Positions 57,001-64,000 of a stretch of 64,000 nucleotides of DNA are shown here, piece after piece. The stretch comes from Azorinus chamasolen (lineage: Eukaryota; Mollusca; Bivalvia; Cardiida; Solecurtidae). The DNA lies in contig OY755242.1 of assembly GCA_963576725.1 (NCBI GenBank), forward strand, positions 9,205,132 through 9,269,131. The letters run 5' to 3'. Under the pieces are notes generated by a model. That model worked only from the letters and a program-made list of their open reading frames with translations. It had not been told where the DNA came from and ran no database searches. Each line of letters starts with the position of its first letter. Within the stretch, counting starts at the first letter, position 1. The position numbers and the translations under genes are program-made.

Positions 57001-60000
57001 TTTTTCATATTGGCGAAAAGTCGGAGGGTACCGGTAGTGTCTGGAGATGAAAACGGGGTTTTTAGGCCAACATTTGCAAAATTAAGCGAATTAATGTATT
57101 AATAACAAGGTAGAGATGTATCTGCAACAATATTTCACATAAAATTGTGTAGCAATTTGTGAATAATTGGACTCAAATTGTTAGCATCGAAACCTAAGTA
57201 TACGACTCTATCCGACGCAGGGCGGCCATTACTGCGTGACCCGGTAATATTTACCGGGTGTTTTCAAGCTAATATATACGATCATTTTTTAATGGATATT
57301 AACTACTATAGCTTCAAACATACAAAATAATGTTATATAACAGCATTATAATCTTTAAATTGCACTAAAAAGGCCTCCAGACTATACCGGACTCTACCAG
57401 ACTCTACCGGACTCTACCAGACTCTACCAGACTCTGTTTAGTAGCACCGGTAAACACCAGTTAAAGTTGACATGGCCAGATTCACATGCCTGAAAATGTA
57501 TATGACTTACTTTTACTCTATAATTATACATTTTATGCCTTTGCAAACATAGTAGACCCAGAACAACTGACTTCTGTAGGAACCATCTGATCACGATCTG
57601 CTGTGTTTTCCTTACAATGTTACAGAGACATCATTTTGCCATGGTAGCAATTGCCATTATCAAAATGCAGCTAATTTTTACAATTATAAATTAAAGAATT
57701 TTCATGGAGAAAAAGGGTAACTATATCCTTAACAATCACATTTCAAAGTGGACATGCTACAATGCATACATTTTCTGTATGGTATATCTCATCTTGTACC
57801 TTTTTTACAGTCTTGATTTATGACAATGCAGTAGGGTCCTCAGATATCAAAATAAATTTGTTATTATTCAATCCAATTGCTTTACAGGTACTTTTCTCCA
57901 TTCTGCTTACTACCATTTGTAAGTAGTGCGAACACAGCACTTTGGTAATTTTATGATGAAATCATTTTATAAAAAGTCCAGAATTAGTGTATAAATTCCG
58001 AGATACCAATGACTGTTAATTAGAACCAAGTTATGCAATTCTTTTATCTTATTATAAATATATGGTGACTTGCCCATTTGAAGTATAAAGCTGAACCAAC
58101 AGTTTTCTCGAACACCTTCACCAGGCTCTCACACTTAGCTTCTGTGCATCTCTGAGGAATATTGAGACTGGTCAGGGTTAGTAGAGATTTCTTGAAGCAA
58201 ATGTACACAGACTGGTCAACTGCTGTCTCTGAATCTGCTGCTGTCAGCAGTCTTTCAACACCGTTACTAATGTGCATCTCTTCAACCTGTTGTTCATCCT
58301 TATCTTCATCATCATCATCAGTAGCATCACCAAACAGCTCATCAGCTATGGAAATTTCTTTCACATCTTCAGGGATACTGGGACTGAAATGTGGAAGATC
58401 AAATACATCTGAAACACATTATTACCATAACAGATACAAAATTACAATAACTATAATTGCTAAAGATTGTTTAGATAACCCTTTCTTTCATACCAAAACC
58501 TTTTCATACCTTCGCAAAAACAATAACCATTTTTTAATCAGAGAAGACCTAGACCAGAGGGCTCCTTTAGAAGCTGTCTGATCAGGGTCTGCTCTGTTTA
58601 AGGCCATCAAAGTCCCTTATATAAGTGAACACCCCCCCCCCCCCCCCCCTATATATTGTAAGGTAACTATAACATAACAAAACGTATTTTCAGGTAGTGT
58701 TGACCAAGATTGAACTTTGAGTGGGTTTATGGTGAATTCGCCTAATGACCAACTCGCCTACAATTAGATATATAGTAACCCGAATGGTGAATTCGCCTAG
58801 AAAGCAATTATATAGTGATTGTATTTCGCACCTATCGTAAGGTATCGATAACATAACAAAACATGTTTTCAGGTAGTGTTGACCAAGATTGAACTTTGAA
58901 TGTAGCCCCTGATCATCATTTATATAAATTATATGCATTTGAAAGCACACAATGGAGTGACAATGGAAGAGTTTGTGAGGGGAGGGGGCGTTAATAGTTG
59001 TTTACTTTGTGCAAATGTTTAAATGATTCAGAATGAAATGATGAACAATTTGATTGATTTTGTCACATGATCTGTGTACTATCTATACAGTGTTGGACAT
59101 TAGTTATGCTTGTAGCAATAATCAAATGTTGAGCCCTTTGGGGTTGATGCAAACTGTCATCATATGGTGAACACTGATCAGTGCAATCAGTATAAATTGG
59201 TTGTTAAGATGCACTTGCGTGTGATTAGGGGTTACACTGATATTTCGGTTTATTTAAAAAACAACATTTGGACAAGAAAACAACAAGGCAAGTTGTTCTT
59301 GTTACAAACAGCTTTATTTCTTTCGTTATTTACTTGTAGATCTACCTGCAATATAAGGTGTGAAATACGATCACTATATAATTGCTTTCTAGGCGAATTC
59401 ACCATTTGGGTTACTATATATTTAATTGTAGGCGAGTTTGTCATTAGGCGAATTCACCAGCACCCCTTTGAGTGTAGCCCCTGATCATCATATGCATTTG
59501 AAAGCACACAATTGAAAGAGTTTGTGAACATTTTCATTGATTTTGTCAGATGAGCTGTGTACTATCTATAGTTTCTATACATTGTTTGATATTAGTTAAG
59601 CTTGTAGCAATAAATAAAAGTTGGGAAATCCCTTTGATGTTGATGCAAACTGGCATCATATGGTGCGTGTAGTGATTAGGGGCTACACTGATCTTTCTGT
59701 TTTATTAAAAAAAAGAATCTGGATAAGAAAACAACAAGGCAAGTTGTTCTTGTTACAAACAGCTTTATTTCATTCGTTATTTACTGGTAGATCAACCTGT
59801 AATATAAGGTGTGAAATACAATCTCTATATAATTGCTTTCTAGGCGAATTCACCATTTTGGTTACTATATATCTAATTGTAGGCGAGTTGGTCATTAGGC
59901 GAATTCACCAGCACCCGATGTACCCACCCTGGTCAAGATGTACCCATTTTTAAGTCAATATGTACCCAATTAAAAAAATATAAATTTGGATATTATAAAA

Positions 60001-63000
60001 TAGTTTAATGCCTTAGAAAAAGGTTTATAATGATATTAATGACTCTAATGAGTATGAATGTGAACTTTGATTTGAAAAAAAAGACCAAATAAGAGCAGAA
60101 ATTACCTTGAAATGACAATATTTTTTTATCCATTATTGGTCTTATTTCCATGTTACATTTTACATTTAAATTCACATTAATTGACATTTTAAACCATTAT
60201 AACCCATGTCAGTTTATTAATTGTACATTATTTTGGAGTTGAATGATTAACTGATCTCAAAGTGATTTACTAAATCATTGATTTATGTGGGTATTGAAAT
60301 GATCTTGATATGGATCTAAATTTTTATAAGATTGAAAAATTAAATTACTCACCTTCTAAATAAAAATAAGTCCATATAACATAAATGAACATACAAATCC
60401 ATTCTGATACACACCCTGATATCTACAATTAAAACCAACTAATGTGCCCAAAACGTTTTCCTTCAAGTTATCCCCATATTATGACACCTAACACACTCTA
60501 ATGTCCATACTAACTGACAAACACCTGGTCATCCAAATGGTGTGAGACAAACACCTGGTGGGCCCCACCTGGTCATGCAAATGGTGTGAGACAATTGCAT
60601 TAAGTGATCGCATTAGAGGGGTTCTACTGTATATCATTATGAAAATTCGTCTAATTAATATTCATGATTTCATTATTTCTCAGATGAATAATCATAAGAT
60701 AAACGGTAAGAACTATAATGAGCATGACAGCTTGGATCCATTTGAAATGATGATCTGGATCCCAGCTGTTTGGCACCTGTTCATTAATTTCTTAATAGTT
60801 TGAGAAATAAAACTGGAAAAAAAAATTCTCAAGATCAAATTTTCAGCAGACATATTTGTTTTCAGTCTGATTAGGGTTTACCCGTTACTTCATGAATATT
60901 CATGGAAGAAATAATGACACCATGAAAAATAAATAACATGAATACTTTTACAGAAACATTATCAATACAGGAATTTATTTTACCCTGGCAAAAATTGCAG
61001 ATTCAGATTTGTATTATTTCATAAACTAACAGAGCAGACCCTGATCAGACCAATGTACTAATCATATATGTCCAGTGTGCTATTTCCAATGTGCTATGTG
61101 TGTGAATTTCCGCTTCACTCTTCAATATGCCATTCTACGCCTTGCAAACAGAGTAGACCTAAATCAGACAACTCCTGTAATACTTTTAATTTATATTTAT
61201 GTCATCATTTTTCTTAGTTATATGAAGTTGTGATGTGTAAATCATATAATAACATGTCTAATGTACCATGTGTGTGAATTTAACCGTTTCCTATAAATGT
61301 TTTTGGCAAACAGATTAAACCCAGATCAAATGGCCCCTAGAGGAGCCGTCTGATCAGGGTCTGCTGTTTGCTAATGGAATTTGATGTGTTTTTTAGTTTC
61401 TAAATTGGGTGCATTTTTCCACCTTCCATATTTCATTATAACTTTTTAACCCATGAATATTCAGTCGGTACTGAAAATTGGATTAAACATAGAACAGGGA
61501 AAGGGTTAACTCTGCATATTCGTCTGATCAGTGCTATGTGTGAAATTTAAAGTTGTTATCTCACCAAAATAAATATAATCGTTTTAGTCTTTCAGATATA
61601 CATTATTTCCATTATAAATAGCTTTCTTAAGATGAAGGTGCTGGCATCTTAATATTCAATTTTGACATTCATTAGCAGCTTTAAATATGAACAAAATTAT
61701 GATTAATATGTTAACTTATTGTTTGTATGGTATTTTTCATGATGAGTTATATATGAAATAAAATTATTTTTATTATTTTATAGAGTGACGGTCTGTGCCC
61801 CATAACAGTTCTCTTTCACACTTTCACACTCCAATGCTTATGATTGAATCCCATAAGATTGTTCATACCTTTATTTTTACAGTTTGAGTAAAGATTCTTG
61901 GTATGTACCATACAAAGAATTCAGTTTCAGTTATAAATTCATAGGATAAGGATATAAGAATGCAATAAAGGTTAGAATTTAAATAAAAATTGTCATTAAT
62001 GATTTTGATGTGAACTTTAACATGGAAATAAGTCAAATGCAATGAAGGTTAGAAATTCCAATAGAAATGGTCATTAAAAATGAAATACCCGTAAAATCTG
62101 TAATAGAGGCCCATACCCTAATAAAGGCCCCACCCTTTTTTTGTGAAAAATATTTGTGTGAAAGTGGAAATTGAACTAGTCACTGAATCGGATATCCATT
62201 TTCCAATAATAGCAAATAGAATAATACTTCCAAATGTATCTTAACCTTCAAATTAAATCCAATTCACAGAGTACTCAGACTGTGTCAGGTCAACTGCACT
62301 CATATTTTGTACAGATGAGTTAAAGGGAAAATAGTACTCTAATTAAGGCCCCCACTTTACAAAATGTATTGCCCATGGGGGCCTCTATTACAGATTTTAC
62401 GGTAAGTCAATTTTTTCAAGTCAAAGTTCACAATCAAAGTCATTATAAATCTCAATATAATCTATTAAATTGCTTTATAATGTAATAAAATTACTTTTTT
62501 TTCATTGGGTACATCTTGACTTTAGAGTGGGTACATCTTGACTTTAGAGTGGGTACATCTTGACCGAAAAATAGTGGGTACATCTTGACCAGCTCCCGTT
62601 TAAGTTTGTTATTTGAAGTTGCGCTTTCAACTTTTATCAAGGTGTTCTGTATTCGTTTATTGTTCTGTTACTTTTAGAGAGTTATAATTGCTGTTACTAA
62701 TTTCATCTATATCTGGTGTATAAATCATCAATTTCACCATATATTTGGTGTTATGCTTTCACTTTATTTAGTTGAATGCGTTTGGCAGCTGTGCTCGCTT
62801 ATAGGCTGTGCCTATTTCATATTATCCTACTCAGTCGGAATTAATGGATATGTGCTACATACTATCAATTCAAGTGTTTTTGTCATCCACAAAATATCAC
62901 TATTTACTTACGTGTCGAGCAATGTCTGCGCAACATTCCCATGCGTTTTTAATCCAAGCAGATCCTTTATGGCCATCCAACGCTCTATCTCCTCGCCTAT

Positions 63001-63117
63001 ATAAATAGTGGCTCTGTTTTTAAGATCTGTTCGTTCCTTCTGGGTTTGTTTTTTAGCCGAAGCAGACAATTTCGGTCTGCCTGGTCTTTTCTTCTCCTTT
63101 TTCATGGGCGACGCCAT
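47822..63117 (-). CDS. Kolobok-like DDE transposase, multi-exon, probably incomplete
   Basis: Exons on the - strand are 63117-62912, 58383-58074, 54782-54586, 53790-53554, 52155-52085, 51557-51453, 50750-50551, 49985-49824 and 48074-47822. All junctions agree in phase except between exons 2 and 3. There, one exon (expected to carry a C..GH..W.SQP region in related proteins, from memory) was not found. The start has a basic AT-hook (KKRPGRPK). Catalytic candidates are Asp in IVIAGDGRMDSPGH, Asp in VVADAHASI and Glu in ADLEGFNN; HSFDVWHAAKNLAKK and FGLLHHVVNEHEW are family landmarks. Recognised exons encode at least 580 residues. It should bind the TIRs and catalyse excision and insertion at TTAA. 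Whether this copy is active is doubtful. Confidence 0.83.
48104..49124. other. Transposase last intron, unassigned part
   Basis: At about 48740-48800 the sequence GGTCAGTGACAAAAGTCACT, GGGTTAAACCGGTTTA recurs at 53288-53330, so both belong to an unclassified repeat. Confidence 0.45.
49125..49797. repeat. Tandem-repeat element K
   Basis: It runs from GTGATGCCCCCATG to CAATGGGGGCAT (short inverted ends). Inside are about three units of roughly 190 bp with CCTAAGTCATTTGACCTTG, CTTGGGCTTG and GCAGCATGGG. Confidence 0.65.
49824..49985 (-). CDS. Transposase exon with the candidate catalytic Glu
   Basis: It encodes STADLEGFNNLITMYAGKRY, then VPPIYRARNLLAAIDHNAHL. The chosen acceptor (CAAG|C) keeps the frame. 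The better-looking acceptor 7 bp upstream (TGAG|T) would restore the expected FKHS residues but then needs a 2-bp frame correction at CACAGCGGAT. The exon may therefore carry a small deletion. Confidence 0.75.
50081..50204 (+). repeat. Solo LTR of the tRNA-containing TRIM family
   Basis: It starts TGTAGAGGGGTAAAAATTG and ends CACAACTTTTCACCATGTTA, with a degraded tRNA-like core (box B remnant CGACTCCCAGTCGAG). About 20 bp shorter than the LTRs at 3772 and 4074. It lies in a transposase intron. Confidence 0.7.
50551..50750 (-). CDS. Transposase exon (HHVVNEHEW region)
   Basis: Acceptor TTTTCAG, donor AAG|GTACAT. It encodes EIWFGLLHHVVNEHEWM, CCSHGPLTD and DWMSKGSPSHDALRTVV, conserved landmarks of this transposase-like family as I remember it. 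Confidence 0.85.
50782..50999 (-). repeat. Small element with CTCTTGTT end
   Basis: On the - strand it ends CGTTGCACCTGCTCTTGTT, matching the 3' signal of the larger tandem-repeat families. Its 5' limit is unclear. Confidence 0.45.
51000..51190 (+). mobile_element. tRNA-derived SINE
   Basis: Box A TGGCCCAGTGG (51003-51013) and box B GGTCCGATTCT (51040-51050) are about 27 bp apart. An unrelated body follows (TATACGAATGAAGCGATATA) and then A-rich sequence. Confidence 0.6.
51453..51557 (-). CDS. Transposase exon (KKWCRHIVNHFYH region)
   Basis: A phase 0 exon, acceptor CTACACAG, donor ACA|GTAATT. It encodes ALQKKNCGLLKKWCRHIVNH and then HTCEVSHSVEEF. Confidence 0.85.
52085..52155 (-). CDS. Transposase exon (HSFDVWHAAKNL region)
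   Basis: A 71-nt exon, acceptor TTTCCAG, donor ATC|GTAAAAG. It encodes KEHPGIKHSFDVWHAAKNLA, a strongly conserved block just after the second catalytic Asp. Confidence 0.88.
52506..52898 (-). repeat. Satellite G fragment, inverted, plus poly-G
   Basis: Reverse orientation of the 591-1990 monomers (CTCAAAATGTGCAGCTTCAT). It starts at AACAAGATGTGTTTGTGA, the complement of the family 3' end. A G17 tract lies at about 52880-52897. Confidence 0.75.
53554..53790 (-). CDS. Transposase exon with two candidate catalytic Asp
   Basis: Acceptor TTTTACAG, donor TTAA|GTAAGT. Joined to the previous exon it reads AGDGRMDSPGHCAQYCTYTA (first Asp). It continues LTIDKRETGKSSVRMEKEGF and VKEVVADAHASI type sequence (KEVVADAHASIAALL), the second Asp. 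These are the most diagnostic motifs of the gene. Confidence 0.9.
53834..54166 (-). mobile_element. Family L element, complete short copy
   Basis: On the - strand it starts GTCACCTGCCGAGAGGCAGT, followed by GTGTCACTTAGGGATCAC and CGTCCGTCC. It ends with hairpin GCTGTC-TGC-GGACAGC and TCTTGTT. The same family head is at 34331. Confidence 0.7.
54168..54530 (-). repeat. Satellite G fragment, inverted
   Basis: Two to three reverse-oriented monomers (GGTTCAAAAGTTATGGCTAA, CCTCAAAATGTGCGGCTTTG). Confidence 0.7.
54586..54782 (-). CDS. Transposase exon (ILFSGNNY region)
   Basis: Acceptor ATGTGCCAG, donor GCAG|GTAGAT. It encodes ILFSGNNYQKVALMAAFMKL, SSFHRIQTNYLVPAVE and GSGEIVIA before the catalytic AGDGRMDSPG. 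It starts in a phase that the preceding recognised exon does not supply. Confidence 0.85.
55011..55191. repeat. H-family MITE, 3'-truncated
   Basis: TTAACCCTTTCCCTCATATA start and hairpin core, running directly into the next copy. Confidence 0.7.
55192..55439. mobile_element. H-family hairpin MITE, best-preserved copy
   Basis: TTAACCCTTTCCTTCATATA to CAGGGAAAGGGTTAA. The core is a nearly perfect palindrome centred on AGCTCCTATAGGAGC with arms CAGAGTAGACCCAGATCAGA / TGATCAGGGTCTGCTCTG. Confidence 0.85.
55690..56130. repeat. Copy of the interior of the 1.3-kb element
   Basis: Same order of blocks as 19915-20330 (GTCCGTGTTTTAGCCC, TTTAGTGTCC, ACAACGAGGCCAAGCACAGC, GAAGCAGAGAAGCATTT), but no GCATGCTTCCCAACT termini nearby. 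Confidence 0.75.
56617..57452. repeat. 836-bp palindrome with TAGAGTCTGG repeats
   Basis: The arms (about 56617-56851 and 57204-57452) are reverse complements around a 350-bp spacer. The outer ends are ACACGGGTGCTACTAAACAG / CTGTTTAGTAGCACCGG. Next comes a run of TAGAGTCTGG/TAGAGTCCGG units, then AGGCCTTTT. Further in are AAAGATTATAATGCTGTTAT and CCGGTAATATTTACCGG-type pieces, and TCGGATAGAGTC/GACTCTATCCGA at the inner edges. Confidence 0.85.
57453..58073. other. Transposase intron 2 sequence
   Basis: An H-like piece lies at about 57530-57720. No exon could be recognised. Confidence 0.45.
58074..58383 (-). CDS. Transposase exon 2 (acidic region)
   Basis: I place the start at CACATTTCAG|T, which completes the leftover AC of exon 1 as Thr. 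It encodes PSIPEDVKEISIADELFGDA, an acidic DDDDEDKDEQQVEE run, and a Cys-containing CTEAKCESLVKVFEKTV stretch ending at FKW. The donor appears to be a GC type (TGG|GCAAGT), which keeps phase 0; no GT donor fits. Confidence 0.75.
58410..58730. repeat. H-like piece and poly-C tract
   Basis: CCCTTTCTTTCATACC and the TCAGGGTCTGCTCTGTTT arm lie at 58478-58600. C-rich run at 58630-58649. Confidence 0.55.
58731..59911. repeat. GGCGAATTCACC repeats: one inverted, two direct
   Basis: Direct copies of about 240 bp at 59220-59460 and 59670-59911 share ACAACAAGGCAAGTTGTTCT, CTTTCTAGGCGAATTCACCA and GTCATTAGGCGAATTCACCA. The second half is inverted at 58731-58836. Short ORFs over these are repeat shadows. 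Confidence 0.75.
61281..61508. mobile_element. H-family hairpin MITE
   Basis: TAACCGTTTCCTATAAATG to CAGGGAAAGGGTTA with the GATCAAATGGCCCC..GGAGCCGTCTGATC core. Confidence 0.7.
62089..62403. mobile_element. 315-bp MITE with 24-bp TIRs
   Basis: The ends are CCGTAAAATCTGTAATAGAG and its complement CTCTATTACAGATTTTACGG. TAATAAAGGCCCC and TAATTAAGGCCCC occur internally near each end. Confidence 0.8.
62912..63117 (-). CDS. Transposase exon 1 (AT-hook)
   Basis: The ATG follows an AAGATGGCG context 276 bp from the right end. It encodes MKKEKKRPGRPKLSASAKKQ (AT-hook core GRP) and then ATIYIGEEIERWMAIKDLLG, a likely DNA-binding helix. Strong donor CAC|GTAAGT, phase 2. Confidence 0.85.
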
Positions 63118-63369
63118 CTTTTATTGACAGACTTTCCGTGTATATGATGTGCGCATGCGCGTGACCATCGGCAAAACCCGGAAAATTTGAAATGGAAAAG
63201 GCCGATAATAAAGTGTTGTAGAACAAAAATTATCAGTATTGATGAAAACGGTTTATTGTGTATTACAGGGGCATTTTTCGATATAAGTTCAAATTGACAA
63301 TCTTCATAATATTGATTGAACATAACAAATACCAAGTGTTCTGAAGTTTTCTGAAATTATTGAAAATAT
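63118..63369 (-). promoter_or_regulatory. Right subterminal region / transposase promoter
   Basis: This short region between the TIR and the ATG must hold the promoter. TGCGCATGCGC at 63150-63160 matches the NRF1 consensus, and AAGATGGCG at the start codon matches a YY1-type initiator. Both are inferred from motif match only. Confidence 0.5.
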
Positions 63370-63393
63370 ATGTCAATTGTAGGGACTACCTCT
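63370..63393 (-). repeat. Right terminal inverted repeat
   Basis: Its reverse complement begins AGAGGTAGTCCCTACAATTG. It pairs with 36119-36142. Confidence 0.9.
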
Positions 63394-63397
63394 TTAA
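63394..63397. other. TTAA target-site duplication, right
   Basis: TTAA followed directly by ATGCCTATAGC of satellite M. Confidence 0.9.
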
Positions 63398-64000
63398 ATG
63401 CCTATAGCATTGCAACAAATAGGCATAGGGCTTCTATACCTGGTATGACCATGCCAACATGTTTGCCTTTCTGACCTTGACCTTTGACCTACTGTTGCAA
63501 AAGTTTTTAAATGCATATACTTCCATACTTGATTTGTATCTTTTCTGTCTGAAGACTTTTTCAAACATACCAATGATTTTTACCATATAACCTTGACATT
63601 TCACCTATTTTTGCAAAAATCTGTAAGTGCCTATAACTTGGAACCAATATACCTTATAATATATAGGACTTCCATACTTGGTATGACCATGCAAACATAT
63701 TTGCCCTTCTGACATTGACCTTAACATTTGACCTACTTTTGCAAAAGTCTTTAAATGCATATAACATTGGAACCAATAGTCCTAGGGCTTCCATACTTTG
63801 GATATATATTTCCTGTCTTAAGACTTTCCAACCATACCAATGTTTTTTACCATGTGACCTTGACTTTGACCTTTGACCTTCTTTTGCAAAAATCTTTAAA
63901 TGCCTATGCTATTGGATGCGATGGGCACAGGACTTCTATACTTGGTATGACCATGCCAACAATTTTACCCTTCTGACCTTCACCTTTGACCTACTTTTGC
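63398..64000 (+). repeat. Satellite M array, right part
   Basis: It continues the array broken at 36118 with the same monomers (GGGCTTCTATACCTGGTATG, TGACCTTTGACCTACT(T/G)TTG) and runs off the window. Confidence 0.85.

Larger units (their letters stand above)
59912..62602. mobile_element. 2.7-kb inverted-repeat element with GTCAAGATGTACCCA motifs
   Basis: The left end (GGTCAAGATGTACCC, AAGTCAATATGTACCC) and right end (four copies of the GGGTACATCTTGAC motif) form long inverted repeats. Similarity continues for about 150 bp (GGTTTATAATGATATTAATG / CATTATAAATCTCAATATAA). The interior has H-type pieces and a nested MITE. No transposase ORF. Confidence 0.65.
36119..63393. mobile_element. 27.3-kb Kolobok-like DNA transposon with ballast-domain gene
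   Basis: TIRs are AGGGGAGGTCCCTACAAT.. and AGAGGTAGTCCCTACAAT.. (19 of the first 24 bases match). TTAA flanks both ends. The surrounding satellite M is in register once the element is removed (AAAAGTCTTTAA then ATGCCTATAGCATTG). It carries two convergent genes: a ballast-domain protein starting 262 bp from the left end and a DDE transposase starting 276 bp from the right end. TTAA duplications are known for Kolobok and piggyBac; the transposase motifs fit the former. Much of the length is later insertions (LINE, MITEs, SINE, solo LTR). Confidence 0.9.

Noticed and set aside
36119..63393. piggyBac identity based on TTAA
   Set aside because: The transposase motifs (GDGRMDSPG, HSFDVWHAAKNL) are not those I know for piggyBac; Kolobok-like fits better, though this needs a search.

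Overview
The window is animal nuclear DNA, most likely from a bivalve mollusc or close lophotrochozoan. This is inferred from AT-rich sequence, long introns with GT-AG signals, tRNA-derived SINEs, a CR1/L2-like LINE and very abundant tandem-repeat mobile elements of a kind I associate with bivalves from memory; no database search was possible. Almost everything is repeat. Only three gene models with intact splice phases are convincing.

Host gene: three phase-compatible exons (5129-5289, 22363-22581, 33501-33610) on the + strand encode the C-lobe of a Pelle/IRAK-like (TKL) protein kinase. Its upstream and downstream exons are outside the window or not recognisable. Its introns are packed with tandem-repeat elements: family A with 5' AGCTCACC..GGTGAGCT hairpins, family D starting ATACGCCCACC, the 'AGGTCAAAGGTCA' satellite G, and others. 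Several different families end in the same 3' signal, a short hairpin followed by CTCTTGTT, which suggests Helentron-like mobilisation. At 3772-4217 there is a miniature LTR retrotransposon (446 bp, two 144-bp LTRs) whose LTRs each contain a full tRNA-like cloverleaf.

Main discovery: 36119-63393 is a 27.3-kb DNA transposon. It is flanked by a TTAA duplication and by about 24-bp terminal inverted repeats (AGGGGAGGTCCCTACAAT / AGAGGTAGTCCCTACAAT), and it interrupts a satellite array that resumes in register on the other side. It carries two convergent multi-exon genes, each starting about 260-280 bp inside one terminus. The + strand gene (36381-40184) encodes a complete 255-aa protein: an RG/RGG-rich region followed by the zinc-binding cytoplasmic 'ballast' domain known from the C-terminus of the P2X7 receptor, with no channel. 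The - strand gene (63117-47822) encodes a Kolobok-like DDE transposase with an AT-hook near its N-terminus; one exon is not found and one junction is questionable.

The giant element is itself riddled with later insertions: a LINE with an intact 1134-aa endonuclease/reverse transcriptase ORF (42173-45577), many TA-flanked hairpin MITEs, a solo miniature LTR, a SINE, an 836-bp palindrome (56617-57452) and a 2.7-kb inverted-repeat element (59912-62602). The kinase exon before it ends with a normal donor, so the giant transposon probably sits in a kinase intron or just downstream of the kinase gene.
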